From contig QJJF01000012.1 in NCBI GenBank assembly GCA_003202005.1, positions 109,274 through 173,273 on the forward strand: DNA of 64,000 nt, written 5' to 3'. A program made the position numbers and the translations under genes. Each line of letters starts with the position of its first letter. Position 1 is the stretch's first letter. Shown here in pieces: positions 51,201-61,157 of the stretch. Under the pieces are notes generated by a model. That model had not been told where the DNA came from. It searched no databases and saw only the letters and a list, made by a program, of their open reading frames with translations. Source of the stretch: Williamsia faeni. GTDB taxonomy: Bacteria > Actinomycetota > Actinomycetes > Mycobacteriales > Mycobacteriaceae.

Positions 51201-52942
51201 CAGTCGGCGAGAGCCGCCACCCCCGGATCGTCGGTGACCACCAGCGCCGGTGCGGCATCGGTGACCATGTAGGAGATTCGCTCGTCCGGATACGCCAGGT
51301 CGATGGGCAGATATGCGGCCCCCACGTCGAGTGCTGCCAGCATCGACACCACGGCGTCGCTCCCTCGAGGCAGCGCGATCGCGACAACACTCTCGCAACC
51401 GATCCCCCGTGCAGCGAATTCGTGTGCGACATCATCAACGCGGGCAAGCAGTTCCGCGTAGGTCAGCGAGGCGGTACCGGCGACGAGTGCGATCTCGTCT
51501 CCGATCGTCGCCGCCCGCTTTCGGATCTGCGCCGGCACCGACACGATCGGCCCGGGATCGGTGATCACCGACAGCGCTTTCGCCGGTGCCTGCTCGGTCG
51601 ATGGGGTGAGGTCGATCGAGGCGAGTGCACGCTCCGGGCCGGCAGCGAAACTGTCCAGTCCCGTACGCATCCGGCCGACCAACGACCGGACCACCGGTTC
51701 GGCGACCCGGCCCGGCTGAAACTTCACCAGGATCCGGATCCCCGACGGGGACGGGACCACGGTGAGGGACAGCGGGAATTCGGTGGCATCCGCGATGACC
51801 GGATCGCCCATCTCGACGCCCGCACTGCGCTGCGCCTCGTGGATGTCTGCGGAGTCGATCAAGAAGTTCTCGACCACCAGCATGGTGTCGAAGAGCTCTC
51901 CCACCCCGACCGCACCCTGCACGGCCCCCAACCCGACGTGCATCGCAGGCATCAGCTGAATCTGCTTTCGCTGCAACGTGATCGCGTTGTCGAGCAGACT
52001 TGCCGACGGGGACAACCGCACCCGCACGGGGACGGTGTCGACAAAGGTGCCGATGGCCGAGTCGATGCCGTCGATCTCCGGCGGGCGGCCAGATACGGTG
52101 GCCCCGAACACCACATCCGTGCGTCCGAGGTGTTTGCCGAGCACTGTTGCCCACACGAGCGACAGTGCGGTGTTGAGCGTCAGACCTGCGGCGCCGAGGG
52201 CGCCGCGCAACCGGGCAGCGACCTCGGGCGCAACCGAGACCTCGAACTCGACCGGAAGCTCCGACCTTCCGCGCTGTGATCCACTGCGGGCGAGCAGTGT
52301 TCCACCCGCGAGACCGGCGAACTCCGGCATCCAGAACTGTTCAAGGCGTTGCCCACCCGACTTCTGGTCGGCGGCAAGCCAGGTGAGAAAGCTCCAGTAC
52401 GCGCGCGCGGCGTCGTCCCGATCGGTGAGATCGCCGCCGTAGGCCCGCAGCAGATCGGTGAGCACCAGATACAGCGACCACCCGTCTGCGATCAGATGAT
52501 GCACGGTCAGCACCAGGACCGACTGCTCCGGGGCGGCACGCACCAGCGTTGCGCGGACCAGCGGTGGCGCGGTGAGGTCGAAGCGGTGGACGCGTTCCGC
52601 GGCGATCACGTCCGCAAGATGTGCCACCTGCTCGGACTCCGGTAGTCCGGTGTCGTCGAGTTCCTGCCAACTGAATTCGTTCGACGACCGGACCAGGCCG
52701 ACCGGCTCGCCTGTCTTGCGGCGGGCGAATCCGGTACGCAAACTCGGGTGCGCGTCTACGACGGCGACCATCGCGGACCGCAGCCGCTGCGCATCGATCA
52801 CGCCGCGCAGGGGAACCGAAAGGACGATCGAGTACACGTCGGTACCAACAGCATTGGTGGATTGGTATACCAGTGATTCCTGCAACGGGGTCAGCGGAAC
52901 GACATTTTCGAGCGTGGACGATCCAGCGGGCCGCGACGTCAC
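45296..52942 (-). CDS. Bimodular NRPS: C-A-PCP-C-A(Thr)-PCP-E
   Basis: 2548 aa. Approximate layout: C (10-450, HHLIADGWS ~147); A1 (470-960) with core [16 protein letters not shown] (HGGHS, ~997); C (1060-1500, HHIAADE ~1185); A2 (1510-2010) with code DFWNIGMVHK, the threonine code; PCP (FFAFGGDSI, ~2052, the GGDS form seen before epimerases); E domain (2100-2540) with HHLAVDG and FNYLGR. So the second module should deliver D-Thr (or D-allo-Thr). In A1 the pocket reads FIDGSTE and YGSSEVAGD, giving about IDTTISSGDK: the usual Asp235 is displaced to 236, as in adenylation domains for beta-amino acids; substrate unassigned. GTG start overlaps the upstream stop (GTGA). Confidence 0.93.
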   Translation of the reverse strand: MTSRPAGSSTLENVVPLTPLQESLVYQSTNAVGTDVYSIVLSVPLRGVIDAQRLRSAMVAVVDAHPSLRTGFARRKTGEPVGLVRSSNEFSWQELDDTGLPESEQVAHLADVIAAERVHRFDLTAPPLVRATLVRAAPEQSVLVLTVHHLIADGWSLYLVLTDLLRAYGGDLTDRDDAARAYWSFLTWLAADQKSGGQRLEQFWMPEFAGLAGGTLLARSGSQRGRSELPVEFEVSVAPEVAARLRGALGAAGLTLNTALSLVWATVLGKHLGRTDVVFGATVSGRPPEIDGIDSAIGTFVDTVPVRVRLSPSASLLDNAITLQRKQIQLMPAMHVGLGAVQGAVGVGELFDTMLVVENFLIDSADIHEAQRSAGVEMGDPVIADATEFPLSLTVVPSPSGIRILVKFQPGRVAEPVVRSLVGRMRTGLDSFAAGPERALASIDLTPSTEQAPAKALSVITDPGPIVSVPAQIRKRAATIGDEIALVAGTASLTYAELLARVDDVAHEFAARGIGCESVVAIALPRGSDAVVSMLAALDVGAAYLPIDLAYPDERISYMVTDAAPALVVTDDPGVAALADCPVVDPATIEAGIGRANVAAEVFIPASIAYVIYTSGSTGTPKAVLGTAGALANRIAWAAWAWSLPTADVRLAKSSFSFIDGSTELLGALAAGAKVVIADSGKAADPQELGRLIDGHAISQLTAIPGLATTLADTTAVPSVRRWILSGEPLTADAVNRISRATPGAELINSYGSSEVAGDVTTTMVAPGDRVLVGSAVPGTGICVLDLFLQPAAPGAVGDVYVRGAQLARGYRGKPGATALAFVADPNGHGTRLYRTGDLGRVDDEGRLELLGRSDCQVTIRGHRVELAEVETALAALPEVTSGAVAVRTDAHGDNLLVGYVVPEHGGVTGQTLRQAMSRRLPRHLIPTAWTLVENLPVLPNGKLDRANLPEPVVSSVGSGRGEPRTPAEAQLCTLFAEALGVSLIGPDDNFFDHGGHSLSATRLVTRVRAVLGSSPTVADIFEHPTPAELAELIETDSGTATEPLVAQDRPVRLPLSFAQQRLRFLHRIEESRSAYTLRFALRLDGHLDRAALRRALSAVVDRHEALRTIFPEDPDTGHSMQVILPIGTEVGWNESSGCDATLATTLQSLGEQTFDLTTELPIRGELVEIGPRRSVLVVLVHHIAADEWSAGALMSDLARAYQGETLPSLPVQYADYALWERRVLGEPDQPTDLTRRQLDYWRRQLAGIPLELPLPYDHPRPAHASYRGATVEFSVSAAELASLRQVALATGSSMFMVVHAATVIALSASGAGTDIVVGTPVAGRTDNALDELVGFFVNTLVLRTDLGGDPTLGDVLAAVRTTDLEAYVHQDVPFERIVEALDPERSLARQPLFQTLVQYRNAIVAPNFRGAVSEPVFAGSRTAKFDLTCEFRESAEELGLTGTFEYATELYDRPTVSAMVERVRAVLQAMSTDLTTRLSSLRLITADEEQVVLSGALPAARVATSLTDVFAESVRTHPTSIAVQDATASLTYTELDQRSRSLAATLIAAGTGRGSFVALMVPRTTDLVVAVLATLRTGAAYVPIDPEYPADRIRMIVSDCTPTVVVVAGGVVPPAGLPPTATVVTLETACQTVDPTAPELPVVLTEHDPAYVIYTSGSTGRPKGVVVSHGNVCALLDATANRFEFGADDVWTLFHSYAFDFSVWELWGPLAYGGRIQVLGRDEVRSPAALLETIKRAGVTVLNQTPTAFRQFDAADAETPGMVESLRYIIFGGEALELPALAGWFARHRSPLGDRPAGPALINMYGITETTVHASWLHIDEKDTRVPSSLIGAPLAGFRARVLDHLLRPVGIGVSGELYLTGPQVSAGYLRRAGLSSARFVADPWGEAGERMYRTGDVVRRTRRGVLDYVGRADEQVKIRGFRIELGEIGAAIRDIEGVRDAVVLDREGPSGATILVGYVVAADLVLREDILAALSSRLPDYMVPSSLVFLRDFPMTPHGKLDRTALPEPDFGTSVGAREPETDNERILCEVFAEALGLEQVSVDDDFFAFGGDSIVSIQLVNRAQRRGLTLATRDIFTHRTVAALAAVATRGDQDQAEADASVGPVALLPIMSRLRELGGTSTHINQSMVVQVPGTVDAEAIATIVSALVDHHDGLRLQLTDIAGILWSLEIRPRDVVSGTDVLEVVTVPDDADLAAEVARASAAARDRLDPEAGRMLAAVYLDRGNAPGRLILVIHHLAVDGVSRRIILEDLEQAWSDLQSGRPIDLLPPRTTLTQFADRVSAAALDSGRQRELSHWQSVLAPGGELVAGPVAGTVGEQRLVEVELDTSTSGAILTSVPAESGFEVTAVLLGSVRSVLGDASRDVVVDVERHGREDPDSGPAVELTRTLGWFTAMAPVRLPAFTSVDDAVAQTAAALAEVPGSGLGYGMLRYLDPQTSAILSQTGCAQVLFNYLGRIPVGKGGDWLPSQESASLNTPPDPDLGVPYALEIELVCLDGPDGPVLRARFAYLPGLLSEEAVMSLAEEWLSVSRQLAGSALNVVEAVR

Positions 52943-55900
52943 AGTAGGTTACCTTCGCCTTCGAACTCATCGAGCTCTTCTTGTGAGAGCCCGGTCAACA
53001 CGGCGGTTTCGGGCAGCACCCGTTCCCGCGTATGCACCGCCGGTGGTAGGTCGGCAGGTTCTGAAGCAGCCGACGGCGCAGCACAATCAGCGAGTACCGC
53101 AACGGTTCTCGAGTCGAACACGTGCGCGGCCGTCACGGTCAATCCTTCACGTGCCGCGGCCCCGACCACCCGTACCGCGGCGATGCTGTCACCGCCGAGG
53201 CCGAAGAAGTCGTCTTCGACACCCACCTGAGCCAGGCCGAGCACCTGTGCGAACACGGCACACAGCGTGGCCTCGACCTCGTTTGCGGGTTCCCTCGATG
53301 AGGTGACCATCGTCGAGAAATCCGGCGCGGGCAACGCTTTTCGGTCAAGTTTCCCGTTGGGCGTCTGCGGAAACGCATCCACCGCGAGGACCGCTGCCGG
53401 AATCATGTACTCGGGCAGTGTCAGGCGCAGGTCCTCACGGATCCGCGCCTTGTCCACCTGTGCGCCGGCACTTCGCCGGATGTAGGCGACCAGCCGGTCA
53501 CCGGTGGCAGTCGGAACCACCCGCGCCACACATCGATCCACGCCCGCGACCTTGGCCACCGCGGTTTCGATGTCACCCAACTCGACCCGGAAGCCGCGAA
53601 CCTTGACCTGATCGTCGGTGCGTCCCAGGCAATCGAGCCGGCCATCCGTCCGCCACCGGGCGAGATCACCGGTGCGGTACATCCGGCGGCCCTGCTGATG
53701 CGGGTCGGCGACAAATCGGGATGCGGTCAGATCGGCCTGGCCGAAGTATCCGGTGGCAACACCGTCACCGGCCAGGTAGAGCTCGCCGATCGCGCCCACC
53801 GGAACCGGATGCAGGCCGCGATCGAGTACGTATGCGCCGGTGTTGGCGATCGGCCTGCCGATGGTGATGTCGGCGCCCGAGGTCACCTTCGCCATCGTCG
53901 ACCACACGGTCGTCTCCGTGGGGCCGTACATGTTCCAGACGCTGCACGCTGCAGCTCCGAGCGCTTCGGCGACGGATTCGGGAAGCGGTTCGCCGCCGAC
54001 GAGGACAACGACACCACGCAGATCGAGCGCCGGTCCGACGGTGAGCAGACCTGCCCACAGCGCCGGCGTCGCCTGCATCACGTTGACACCGGCGGAATCG
54101 ATCCAGCGTGCCAATGCGTGGGGATCCTGGATCTCGCTGTTGCCGGCCAAGACGACCGATCCCCCGGAGATCAGGGGCGAGAACAGCTCGAGCACAGCGA
54201 TGTCGAAGGAGATCGTCGTCACCGCCAGCATGACGGTCTGCGGACCGAAATCGAAACGAGTACTCATGTCCCGGACCAGATTTGCCATCGCCCGGTCGCT
54301 GATGGCGACCCCCTTGGGCAACCCGGTCGAACCCGATGTATAGATCACGTAGGCAGTGGAATCCGGCGTCCGGGTGACGACGCCGGATCGCCGTGGCGAC
54401 CCGGTCACGTTCGAGTCAGCGTCCCCATCCGGTGCGTCGAGGACCATCGTGCGCTCGAGCTGATGCCCGGACAGGACCGCAGCGCAGTCGGTCGTGGTGA
54501 GGATGCTGCGCGGATCACTGTGCCCGAGCATGTATTCGAGCCGGTCGGCCGGGAATCGCGGATCGAGCGGGACATAGGCCGCGCCCGCGGCCAGCGTCGC
54601 CAGCAGGGCGACAACCAGTGCCGGGGTGCGCGGCAGCAGCAGGGCCACCCTGTCACCGGCGCCGACTCCGCGTCGTCGCAGGCGATCTGCCAGCCGATCG
54701 GCCTCGTCGATCAGTTCGCCGTATCGCATCACGCGTTCGTCCGAGGTGATCGCGACGGCATCCGGCGTTCGCGCCGCCGCATCCCGAATCAACTGCAACA
54801 CACAGATATTCGAATCGAGGTCGACGCGTGGTCCCTCGACCTGGAGGTCCGCGCCCTCGGCTGCCGTGACGACCGGGATCTGGCCGAGACGGGTATCTGA
54901 TCCGATCGCCGAGAATCGGTTGATGAACTCGACGAGACGCGCGCCGATCGCGGCGAGTTCGACGCCGGTGTACCGCTGCGCGTCGGCGTCGATGCACAGC
55001 TCCACCGCACCGGTGGCTTCGATGCGCTGCGCGGTGACGCTCAGGTCGGTCACCGGCCCCCGGGCCAGGGATTCGACCGATGCATCCAGGCCGGCAAATC
55101 GCACCCGGTCGCCGAACGGCTTGATGTTGATCGACGGCCCGACGATCGGCGACGATCCGGCGGACCGCACGGTCCGTGCAATGTCTTCTCCGCGATATCT
55201 GGAGTGTGCAGCGATGCGCGTACGCGTCTGCTGAAAGGACTCGATGACGTCGCGCGCACTGCTGGTGAGTGCAGTCCGGATACGCAGTGGGACAACGTTC
55301 ACCGACGTCGTGGGAACGCGGGTGGCAGGTGAACCCATGCGGGCCATCATCGGGAACCCGAGGACCAGTTCATCGCGGTCGGTCACGCGGGCGACGAATC
55401 CGGCGACGCCGGCCGCCAGCGCCTCGATCCAGGTGCTGCCCGCGACCGCCGGGTTGCTCATCGCTGCAACTGTCTGCGGCGCCAGCATGATCCGCTCGGT
55501 ACGCACCGATGCGGCGATGGCCGCCGGTCCGGCGTCCGGATGAGCCGGCGAGGCCGCCGCTGCGGATCCGTCGAGCTCGTTCGCCCAGAACTCGCGATCG
55601 GTGCCGAATTGCTCGCTTGATCGATATCGGAGGTCGTCGTCGACCACGTCATCGAGAGACATAGCGGTGGGCTCGGCGCCCTCGTAGACCGCGGAGACCT
55701 TGCGCATCAGCAGCGCGATGCCGAAGGCGTCGAGCGCCACGTGATGTGCGGCCAGGTGCAGCAGATGGGTCTGCGAACCCAGCAGGAGCACGGTCGCCCG
55801 TACGCACGGTTCCGATGCCGGGTCGATGGCAACGGACTGTCGTTTCCGGGCCCAATCCTGCGACGCCGTTTCCGGCGACCGGTGAGCACTGAGATCCACA

Positions 55901-56166
55901 ACCTGCGCGGCCGGCGCCTCATGGCCCAGGACCATCGACCCACCACCGGCATCGATCGTGAATCTGGCCGTGGCCACGTCGAGGACGGCGAGGGTGGAAT
56001 CAATGGCACGAACCAGCCGGTCGACCTCGAGCGGGCCGCTCATCCGCAGGAACTGACCAACCACAAAAGTCGGATTCCCCGGCGCGAGTGCCTGCGCCAG
56101 AAGGACGTTCTCCGCAGCACTGGATGTGCGCAGAACCTGCTGCCGGAACTGCACGATGCTCTTCAC
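52939..56166 (-). CDS. Monomodular NRPS: starter C-A(Gly)-PCP
   Basis: 1075 aa. A condensation domain (about 10-450) with HHVALDAFG, the DA variant of HHxxxDG, probably taking DHB from the aryl carrier as donor; an A domain (460-930; [14 protein letters not shown] ~610) whose pocket reads DILQLGMVWK, close to the glycine code DILQLGLIWK; a PCP (GLGGDSIAA, ~990); and a 50-residue acidic tail ([15 protein letters not shown]) that may be a docking segment for the next NRPS. First gene of the NRPS operon, GTG start, iron box 25 bp upstream. Predicted product: DHB-Gly thioester. The order of subunits is inferred from gene order. Confidence 0.92.
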   Translation of the reverse strand: MKSIVQFRQQVLRTSSAAENVLLAQALAPGNPTFVVGQFLRMSGPLEVDRLVRAIDSTLAVLDVATARFTIDAGGGSMVLGHEAPAAQVVDLSAHRSPETASQDWARKRQSVAIDPASEPCVRATVLLLGSQTHLLHLAAHHVALDAFGIALLMRKVSAVYEGAEPTAMSLDDVVDDDLRYRSSEQFGTDREFWANELDGSAAAASPAHPDAGPAAIAASVRTERIMLAPQTVAAMSNPAVAGSTWIEALAAGVAGFVARVTDRDELVLGFPMMARMGSPATRVPTTSVNVVPLRIRTALTSSARDVIESFQQTRTRIAAHSRYRGEDIARTVRSAGSSPIVGPSINIKPFGDRVRFAGLDASVESLARGPVTDLSVTAQRIEATGAVELCIDADAQRYTGVELAAIGARLVEFINRFSAIGSDTRLGQIPVVTAAEGADLQVEGPRVDLDSNICVLQLIRDAAARTPDAVAITSDERVMRYGELIDEADRLADRLRRRGVGAGDRVALLLPRTPALVVALLATLAAGAAYVPLDPRFPADRLEYMLGHSDPRSILTTTDCAAVLSGHQLERTMVLDAPDGDADSNVTGSPRRSGVVTRTPDSTAYVIYTSGSTGLPKGVAISDRAMANLVRDMSTRFDFGPQTVMLAVTTISFDIAVLELFSPLISGGSVVLAGNSEIQDPHALARWIDSAGVNVMQATPALWAGLLTVGPALDLRGVVVLVGGEPLPESVAEALGAAACSVWNMYGPTETTVWSTMAKVTSGADITIGRPIANTGAYVLDRGLHPVPVGAIGELYLAGDGVATGYFGQADLTASRFVADPHQQGRRMYRTGDLARWRTDGRLDCLGRTDDQVKVRGFRVELGDIETAVAKVAGVDRCVARVVPTATGDRLVAYIRRSAGAQVDKARIREDLRLTLPEYMIPAAVLAVDAFPQTPNGKLDRKALPAPDFSTMVTSSREPANEVEATLCAVFAQVLGLAQVGVEDDFFGLGGDSIAAVRVVGAAAREGLTVTAAHVFDSRTVAVLADCAAPSAASEPADLPPAVHTRERVLPETAVLTGLSQEELDEFEGEGNLL

Positions 56167-56190
56167 TTTCCCGATACGACGACTCGGACA

Positions 56191-56209
56191 TTAGGTTAGC
56201 CTGTCCATT
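56191..56209 (-). promoter_or_regulatory. DmdR/IdeR-type iron box upstream of the NRPS operon
   Basis: TTAGGTTAGCCTGTCCATT contains a perfect left half (TTAGGTTAG) of the 19-bp iron box and a weaker right half (13 of 19 overall). It lies 25 bp upstream of the first NRPS start and 36 bp after the siderophore-interacting protein stop, so it should repress the NRPS3-NRPS2-NRPS1-entA unit when iron is plentiful. Confidence 0.7.
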
Positions 56210-56244
56210 CCTGGTCCGGTCAATCGGGAGGTGGTTCGGACTGC

Positions 56245-57114
56245 TTACAGTCGGCCGGCCAGGGTTTCGGTTGCCTGCGCTCGCAACGTCCGGACGCGCT
56301 TGAGAACGCCACCGGTGACCGGCCGGCGCCAGTACCCACTGGCGTCGAGCATGGTCTTGCCCACCCCCAGCGACTTGGCCACTGACCGGAGTTCTCGCAC
56401 TGTCCCGGCCTCGCCGGCGATCCACATCCAGCCATCCCCGTCGGGAAGCGACAGGGCCGAGATCGCCGCGGCCAGCTGCTGCCCGTCGCTGACATCGTCG
56501 CGCCGCCGCAACCAGGTGATGCCTTCGATGTCGACCTGTTCATCAGAGGCATCCGGCACGACGGCAAAGGCGTGCACCGGAATTCCGGACGGAGGAGCGT
56601 CGAGGTAGTGCGCAATCGCGGGCAGTGCCGTTTCGTCACCGGCGAGGATCCACCAGGGAGCACCCTTCGGCGGCACGGTCGAGGTGCGCGGTCCGGCCAG
56701 ATGAATGGTGTCGCCGGCCTTCGCGGTCCGGGCCCACTCACCCGCCACACCACCGCCGTGCACTACGAAGTCGACGTCCAATTCTCCGGCGACCTCGTCA
56801 TAGCGGCGGATCGTGTAGGACCTCGAGGTCGGGGCCGGCCGCCGCGGCCAGTCAAGGTGACCGTCGTCCTGCTCGGGCAGGGTCAGCACATTCGTCTCGG
56901 GATCGGCGAAGAAGATCTTCACGTAGTCATCCGGGTTGTGGGTCGCAAATGGTGTGACGTCGTGACCACCGGACCGGAAGGCGCCGAGCTGCTCACCGCC
57001 CAGGGTCACCCGCCGCATATGCGGTGTCACATCGACAACCCTGACGACGTCCAGACAACGCAGGACCACCGGCAACGACAACAGCTGCGGCGGGACAAGT
57101 CCTTCCGTACCCAT
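56245..57114 (-). CDS. Siderophore-interacting protein (FAD-dependent ferric-siderophore reductase)
   Basis: 289-aa SIP/ViuB family flavoprotein that reduces imported ferric siderophore in the cytoplasm to release iron. Features: N-terminal VVRVVDVTPHMRRVTLGGEQ, FAD-binding RSYTIRRYD (R-x-Y-T-x-R), DVDFVVHGGGVAGEWARTAKAGD, the pyridine-nucleotide side LAGDETALPAIAHYL, and C-terminal GYWRRPVTGG. ATG 57114 is preceded by GAAGGGA; the 26 extra in-frame residues upstream run over the iron box. It is transcribed divergently from the exporter gene and upstream of the NRPS operon on the same strand. Confidence 0.92.
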   Translation of the reverse strand: MGTEGLVPPQLLSLPVVLRCLDVVRVVDVTPHMRRVTLGGEQLGAFRSGGHDVTPFATHNPDDYVKIFFADPETNVLTLPEQDDGHLDWPRRPAPTSRSYTIRRYDEVAGELDVDFVVHGGGVAGEWARTAKAGDTIHLAGPRTSTVPPKGAPWWILAGDETALPAIAHYLDAPPSGIPVHAFAVVPDASDEQVDIEGITWLRRRDDVSDGQQLAAAISALSLPDGDGWMWIAGEAGTVRELRSVAKSLGVGKTMLDASGYWRRPVTGGVLKRVRTLRAQATETLAGRL

Positions 57115-57175
57115 GGAGTCTTCGGTCCCTTCGATTGGGCTATGGCACACGACACTGCGATACGATCTCTTCGCC

Positions 57176-57194
57176 TTAGGGTAGGCAAACATGA
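57176..57194. promoter_or_regulatory. DmdR/IdeR-type iron box in the SIP / exporter divergent gap
   Basis: TTAGGGTAGGCAAACATGA matches 15 of 19 iron-box positions. It is 61 bp upstream of the SIP start and 67 bp upstream of the exporter start, placed to control both directions. It is the best of the four boxes in this island. Confidence 0.75.
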
Positions 57195-57261
57195 TTTTTC
57201 GATTTCCACGGGGCTCACCGGCCGAGCAATGTCGGTGCGTCCACCCGAGAGGTACTGATCT

Positions 57262-58539
57262 GTGACAGCAGAACGAACGACCAACGAACGCCGGGTCTTT
57301 CTCGACCTTCGGCCACTTCGCGACAGCGCGCAGTTTCGACGGATCTTCATCGCGCGGACGATCTCACTCCTCGGGATCGGAATGCTCACGGTCTCGGTTC
57401 CGATCCAGACCTACAACCTCAGCGGATCGACATTCCTCGTCGGCCTCGTTGCCGCGCTGGAAGGCGTTGCCACGATCGGCGGCATGCTCGCCGGCGGTGT
57501 GCTGGCCGACCGATACGACCGCCGAAACCTGATCCTGTTCTCCCGGACGATGGCCGGACTGACGTTCGCCGGGCTAGGGATCAACGCGATACTTCCGTCG
57601 CCGTCGGTCGCCGCAATCGTCGTGTTGGCCGTGGTCAACGGCGCATTCGGATCGATCAGCGTCGCCGCGCTGCTGTCGGTCATCCCGAGTCTCATCCCGT
57701 CCGACCAGATGATCGGCGTCGGCGCCCTCAACGCATTGACCGTCCGGACGGGCGCGGTCCTGTCCCCACTTCTGGCCGGACTGATCATCGCCACCTGGTC
57801 CGTGTCGTGGAACTACTGGATCACCACCATCGGAACGGTGATCACGATCCTCATCCTGTCCGGACTCCCGTCCCTTCCGGCGCCGACACATGAGCCGAAG
57901 GAGACCGCCGACGGCGACGCCGCCCCCGTCGGCGAAACCGGCCTGCAGTTCCTTCGTCGCGACCGCCTCGTCGGCGGCGTGATCGCCGTCGGTGTGATCG
58001 CCATGCTCGGCGGCGGACTGATCGCGCTGATCCCGGCATTCGTCGACGAACGATTCGCCGGGGATTCGCGGACCACCGGCATGCTCTATGCGGCGGGTGC
58101 GGTAGGAGCCGTCATCGCCTCGTTCACCAGCGGCTGGTTGTCGTACCTGCGCAAGCCGGGTGCCGTCCTGCTCACGGCGCTGACTCTCGGATTTGTCATC
58201 CAGGGCGCGGTCGGCTTCACCATCACCGTCGTGCTGGCGGTGCCGCTGCTGATCGCATTCGGAGCGGCGACGACCATCCAGGAAGTGCTGCGCTACAACC
58301 TGATCCAGACCAATACCCCGGCCCCACTACTGGGCCGCGTCAACAGCCTGTGGGCAGCACAGGAAGTCGCGGGACTGGCGGTCGGAGCATTGCTGGCCGG
58401 CGTTGTCGGCAGCTTCATGGCGGCTTCGAGTGCGGTCATCGTCTACAGCGCAATCCTGCTCGTGATCGCCTTGGGCGGAGCAGCGCTGCTGTCTTCGCTG
58501 CGGACCTATTCGCCGCCAAATTCCCCGGTGATAAGGTGA
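57262..58539 (+). CDS. entS: EntS-like MFS siderophore exporter
   Basis: 425 aa, about twelve transmembrane helices. It resembles enterobactin exporter EntS: FRRIFIARTISLLGIGMLTV, SVPIQTYNLSGSTFLVGLVA and the loop GGVLADRYDRRNLILFSRT. GTG 57262 has GAGAGG upstream. The gene sits in the iron-regulated divergent gap with the SIP gene, and the binding-protein gene follows 49 bp after its stop with its own iron box. Predicted to move the finished siderophore across the inner membrane. The symbol rests on family resemblance plus context. Confidence 0.88.
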   Translation: MTAERTTNERRVFLDLRPLRDSAQFRRIFIARTISLLGIGMLTVSVPIQTYNLSGSTFLVGLVAALEGVATIGGMLAGGVLADRYDRRNLILFSRTMAGLTFAGLGINAILPSPSVAAIVVLAVVNGAFGSISVAALLSVIPSLIPSDQMIGVGALNALTVRTGAVLSPLLAGLIIATWSVSWNYWITTIGTVITILILSGLPSLPAPTHEPKETADGDAAPVGETGLQFLRRDRLVGGVIAVGVIAMLGGGLIALIPAFVDERFAGDSRTTGMLYAAGAVGAVIASFTSGWLSYLRKPGAVLLTALTLGFVIQGAVGFTITVVLAVPLLIAFGAATTIQEVLRYNLIQTNTPAPLLGRVNSLWAAQEVAGLAVGALLAGVVGSFMAASSAVIVYSAILLVIALGGAALLSSLRTYSPPNSPVIR

Positions 58540-58550
58540 GGCTTCACTTA
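58532..58550 (+). promoter_or_regulatory. Iron box upstream of the siderophore-binding lipoprotein gene
   Basis: TAAGGTGAGGCTTCACTTA matches about 13 of 19 iron-box positions and is a partial palindrome (AAGGTGA/TCACTT). It overlaps the last codons of the exporter gene and lies 38 bp before the binding-protein start, giving that gene its own iron control. Confidence 0.6.
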
Positions 58551-58588
58551 CTATCTCGTGAAACATCTTGAGCGACAGGAAGACAAGA

Positions 58589-59671
58589 ATGACGTCGGAG
58601 CGACGGTCGAACAACAGGCAGTGGCGAGGCCGCGTGATCGGCGCGATCGCCGCGGGCACTGTGCTCTTTCCGCTACTTGCGGCCTGCGGGTCTGACAGCG
58701 ATGCCAGTCAGACAAATGATGCCCGCAATGCAACGAAAACCGCGGCCGCCTCGGAGTCCACATCAGGCGGGTTCCCGGTAACCCTGACCGGCGCGTTCGG
58801 CGACGTCACCATCGAGTCCAAGCCGGAGCGCGTCCTGGCACTGAGCCCGACGGACGCCGACATCGTCCTCTCGCTCGGCGTGACCCCGATCGCCATTCCC
58901 ACCAGCGCGCAGACCGACGCGACCACCAACAAGACCGGTCTGTTCCCCTGGGCCGAGGGCAAATACCCGGCCGGGACACCGAAGTTGGACCTGAGCACCG
59001 CCCAGTCGTCGACACTCGAGGCGATCCTGGCCCTCGAGCCCGACGTGATGGTGGGCACCGCGTTCTACGGACTGGTCGATCAGACGAATGCCGCACTCAA
59101 GGACGTCGCCCCGGTCGTGTCGTACACGACAGCGCCCAACGGTGACTCCTGGCAGGACTCGACACGCAAGGTCGCCAAGGCGCTCGGCCTCGAGTCCAAG
59201 GGTGAAGAGGTCATCGCCTCTGCCGAATCGACACTGACCGACGCCGCAGCCGCGAATCCCCAGCTCAAGGGCGAGAAGTTCAACGTCCTCATCTCGCCGT
59301 CGGCGTCCGAGGTCTACATCCTGTGCTCGGCCGACGACAACCTCGGCCGCGTGATGAAGGAATTCGGCATGGTGTTGTCCGAGTACGCGCAGAGCGTCCC
59401 CTGCACCAATGGCCGGACGAAGGTGAGCTACGAAAACCTCGACAAGCTCGATGCCGACGTGCTGATCGCGTTCCCCGACACCGCCGAACAGATGAGCTAC
59501 CTGACCGATCAGCAGCTGTGGAACAACTTGTCGGCCGTCAAACGTGGTGCCGTCGTGGAGATCCCGAAGACGGAATCCGTTCCGGCCGCGCTGGCATTCC
59601 CGTCAGCACCCAGCCTCGAATGGGCCGTTGGTCAGATGACGCCGCTGATCGTCGAAGCAGCGGCCAAGTAA
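58589..59671 (+). CDS. Fe-siderophore-binding lipoprotein (FecB/FepB-type ABC solute-binding protein)
   Basis: 360 aa. Lipoprotein signal peptide with basic n-region, hydrophobic core (VIGAIAAGTVLFPLLAAC) and lipobox LLAAC, the lipidated Cys at residue 33. The rest is a class III (helical backbone) periplasmic-binding fold: VTIESKPERVLALSPTDADIVLSLGV, then LEAILALEPDVMVGTAF, and EYAQSVPCTNGRTKVSYENL. ATG 58589 has AGGAAGA upstream. It should capture the ferric siderophore outside the membrane. Unusually, no permease or ATPase gene follows; the next gene is convergent moaE. Confidence 0.92.
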   Translation: MTSERRSNNRQWRGRVIGAIAAGTVLFPLLAACGSDSDASQTNDARNATKTAAASESTSGGFPVTLTGAFGDVTIESKPERVLALSPTDADIVLSLGVTPIAIPTSAQTDATTNKTGLFPWAEGKYPAGTPKLDLSTAQSSTLEAILALEPDVMVGTAFYGLVDQTNAALKDVAPVVSYTTAPNGDSWQDSTRKVAKALGLESKGEEVIASAESTLTDAAAANPQLKGEKFNVLISPSASEVYILCSADDNLGRVMKEFGMVLSEYAQSVPCTNGRTKVSYENLDKLDADVLIAFPDTAEQMSYLTDQQLWNNLSAVKRGAVVEIPKTESVPAALAFPSAPSLEWAVGQMTPLIVEAAAK

Positions 59672-59688
59672 CAACTCCGAACAACGCG

Positions 59689-59725
59689 ATCGGCGCGGCG
59701 GCGATCACATCACCGCCGCGCCGAT
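59689..59725. terminator. Strong GC hairpin between convergent genes
   Basis: ATCGGCGCGGCGG (59689-59701) and CCGCCGCGCCGAT (59713-59725) form a perfect 13-bp stem with an 11-nt loop in the 64-bp gap between the binding-protein gene and moaE, which face each other. There is no T-run on either side, so it is an atypical, probably bidirectional terminator. It marks the right border of the siderophore island. Confidence 0.6.
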
Positions 59726-59735
59726 GTCGCGCGAT

Positions 59736-60173
59736 CTAGGCCGAACCCACCCATTCGTCGGAACCGTCAGCGAAGATCTGGTGCTTCCAGACCGGTAGCT
59801 GGGCCTTGACTTCGTCGACGAGTAGCGCACACGTGGCAAACGCCGCCTGCCGGTGGTCTGCCGCAACGGCGACCACGAGTGCGGCGTCGCCGATCGCGAG
59901 GTTGCCGACGCGATGCGACACGGCGACGGCACGAACGCCCTCGGCCGCTGCTGCCACCTCGGCGACCACCTTTGCCACCACATCGGCGGCGGTGGGATGC
60001 GCACTGTAATTCAGCGCAGTCACGTCTCGTCCACCATCGTGATTACGCACGGCACCAACAAAACTCACGATCGCGCCCGCCGTACCGTCGGCGGCATCGA
60101 TGGCAAGTTGTTCGTGCACAGCGGTCGACAGCGGTTCCTCTGTCACGGCGGCCAGGGCCACCACGGCTGCCAT
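59736..60173 (-). CDS. moaE: Molybdopterin synthase catalytic subunit MoaE
   Basis: 145-aa large subunit of molybdopterin synthase, which adds two dithiolene sulfurs from MoaD to precursor Z. Family blocks: [53 protein letters not shown] and the catalytic Lys region [19 protein letters not shown] 60173 overlaps the mog stop by one base. Third gene of the moaC-mog-moaE operon. Matches Rv0866, which in mycobacteria is next to rpfA; here 32 kb separates them. Confidence 0.93.
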   Translation of the reverse strand: MAAVVALAAVTEEPLSTAVHEQLAIDAADGTAGAIVSFVGAVRNHDGGRDVTALNYSAHPTAADVVAKVVAEVAAAAEGVRAVAVSHRVGNLAIGDAALVVAVAADHRQAAFATCALLVDEVKAQLPVWKHQIFADGSDEWVGSA

Positions 60174-60667
60174 CAGTGATCACCTCCGTTGATCTGATCG
60201 ATCGCATGGGCGAGAACCGGGTCGAGTACCTCGAGCCCGTCTCGCACGCCTCCACTCGAGCCGGGGAGGTTGACGATCAGTGTGCGTCCGGCAGTACCGA
60301 CGATGCCACGCGAGAGGACCGCGGTGGGTACCTTCGGGAGTCCGCTGCGCCGAATCGCATCGGCCAGACCGGGTATCGCGCGATCGATCACCGCGGCCGT
60401 TTGTTCAGGGGTGTGGTCGGTGGGTGTCAGGCCGGTTCCACCGGTGGTGATGACCAGCGCGATACCGGCGGCAACCGAGCCACGCAGCGCTTCGCCCACC
60501 GCGTCGCCGTCGGGCACGACCTGCGGGGCACCGACCTCGTAGCCACGCTCGGTCAGCCAGCCGGTGATGATCGGGCCGCACCGGTCCGGATACACGCCGG
60601 TGGCAGCCCGGGTCGAGGCGACGACCACCGCTGCGGTCCTGTTCCCCGGTGAACCGGGCTCAGTCAT
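60173..60667 (-). CDS. mog: Molybdopterin adenylyltransferase (Mog/MoaB family)
   Basis: 164-aa MoCF-fold protein that adenylylates molybdopterin before metal insertion. Shows the signature [20 protein letters not shown] and the C-terminal [19 protein letters not shown] 60667 overlaps the moaC stop (8 bp); the longer in-frame start lies inside moaC. Called mog after the mycobacterial gene Rv0865 by synteny; MoaB2 would be an equally acceptable name. Confidence 0.9.
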   Translation of the reverse strand: MTEPGSPGNRTAAVVVASTRAATGVYPDRCGPIITGWLTERGYEVGAPQVVPDGDAVGEALRGSVAAGIALVITTGGTGLTPTDHTPEQTAAVIDRAIPGLADAIRRSGLPKVPTAVLSRGIVGTAGRTLIVNLPGSSGGVRDGLEVLDPVLAHAIDQINGGDH

Positions 60668-61154
60668 CGTCGCGCTTCCAATGACCTTTTTTGCCACCGG
60701 TCTTCTCGTGAAGTCCGATGTCGGTCATCTGCGCACGCGGGTCGACCCCTTTGACCATGTCGTGGAGGGTGAGTCCGGTCACCGCGACAGCTGTCAGCGC
60801 TTCCATCTCGACGCCGGTGCGATCGGTGGTGACGGCCGTGGCCCACACCTCGATGGTGCTCTCACCGAGTTCGAAATCGACGCCGACAGAACTGAGCGCC
60901 ACCTGATGGCAGAGCGGAATCAGCTCGGGGGTCTTCTTGGCGGCCATGATCCCGGCGATGCGAGCCGTCGCGAGGGCGTCACCTTTGGGCAATCCACCCG
61001 ACGACAGCAACCCGATCACTTCGGCAGTTGTCACGAATGTGCCGGTTGCCACAGCTTTTCGGGTGGTCGCGACCTTACCTCCGACGTCGACCATCTTTGC
61101 TGCTCCGGACTCATCGAGATGAGTCAGGCGCTGCGATGCCGAGGGATCAACCAC
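60660..61154 (-). CDS. moaC: Cyclic pyranopterin monophosphate synthase MoaC
   Basis: 164 aa. Converts 3',8-cH2GTP (from MoaA) to cyclic pyranopterin monophosphate. Conserved: LTHLDESGAAKMVDVGGKVA, KKTPELIPLCHQVALSSV with the active-site His, VEMEALTAVAVTGLTLHDMVKGVD with the Asp-Met-x-Lys site. The C-terminal tail is Lys/Asp-rich ([12 protein letters not shown]). GTG 61154 is the start. First gene of the leftward moa operon, or second if the small upstream gene at 61158 is cotranscribed (3-bp gap). Confidence 0.93.
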   Translation of the reverse strand: MVDPSASQRLTHLDESGAAKMVDVGGKVATTRKAVATGTFVTTAEVIGLLSSGGLPKGDALATARIAGIMAAKKTPELIPLCHQVALSSVGVDFELGESTIEVWATAVTTDRTGVEMEALTAVAVTGLTLHDMVKGVDPRAQMTDIGLHEKTGGKKGHWKRDDD

Positions 61155-61157
61155 CGA

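Noticed and set aside
49952..52279. 775-codon open frame on the plus strand over the bimodular NRPS
   Set aside because: Same reason: GC-rich third positions keep the antisense frame open; no recognisable motif and no Shine-Dalgarno.
45260..52942. HHxxxDE motifs (for example HHIAADE) as inactive condensation domains
   Set aside because: Both His and the Asp are intact; the Gly to Glu change recurs in three separate C domains here, so it looks like a lineage variant and not decay.
53698..54900. 400-codon plus-strand frame over the glycine module
   Set aside because: Antisense of the A domain; composition and lack of motifs show it is not a gene.
56167..56244. Search for an MbtH-like gene near the NRPS operon
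   Set aside because: No ~70-aa frame with the MbtH Trp/Pro signature (such as SLWP) was found here or elsewhere in the island.
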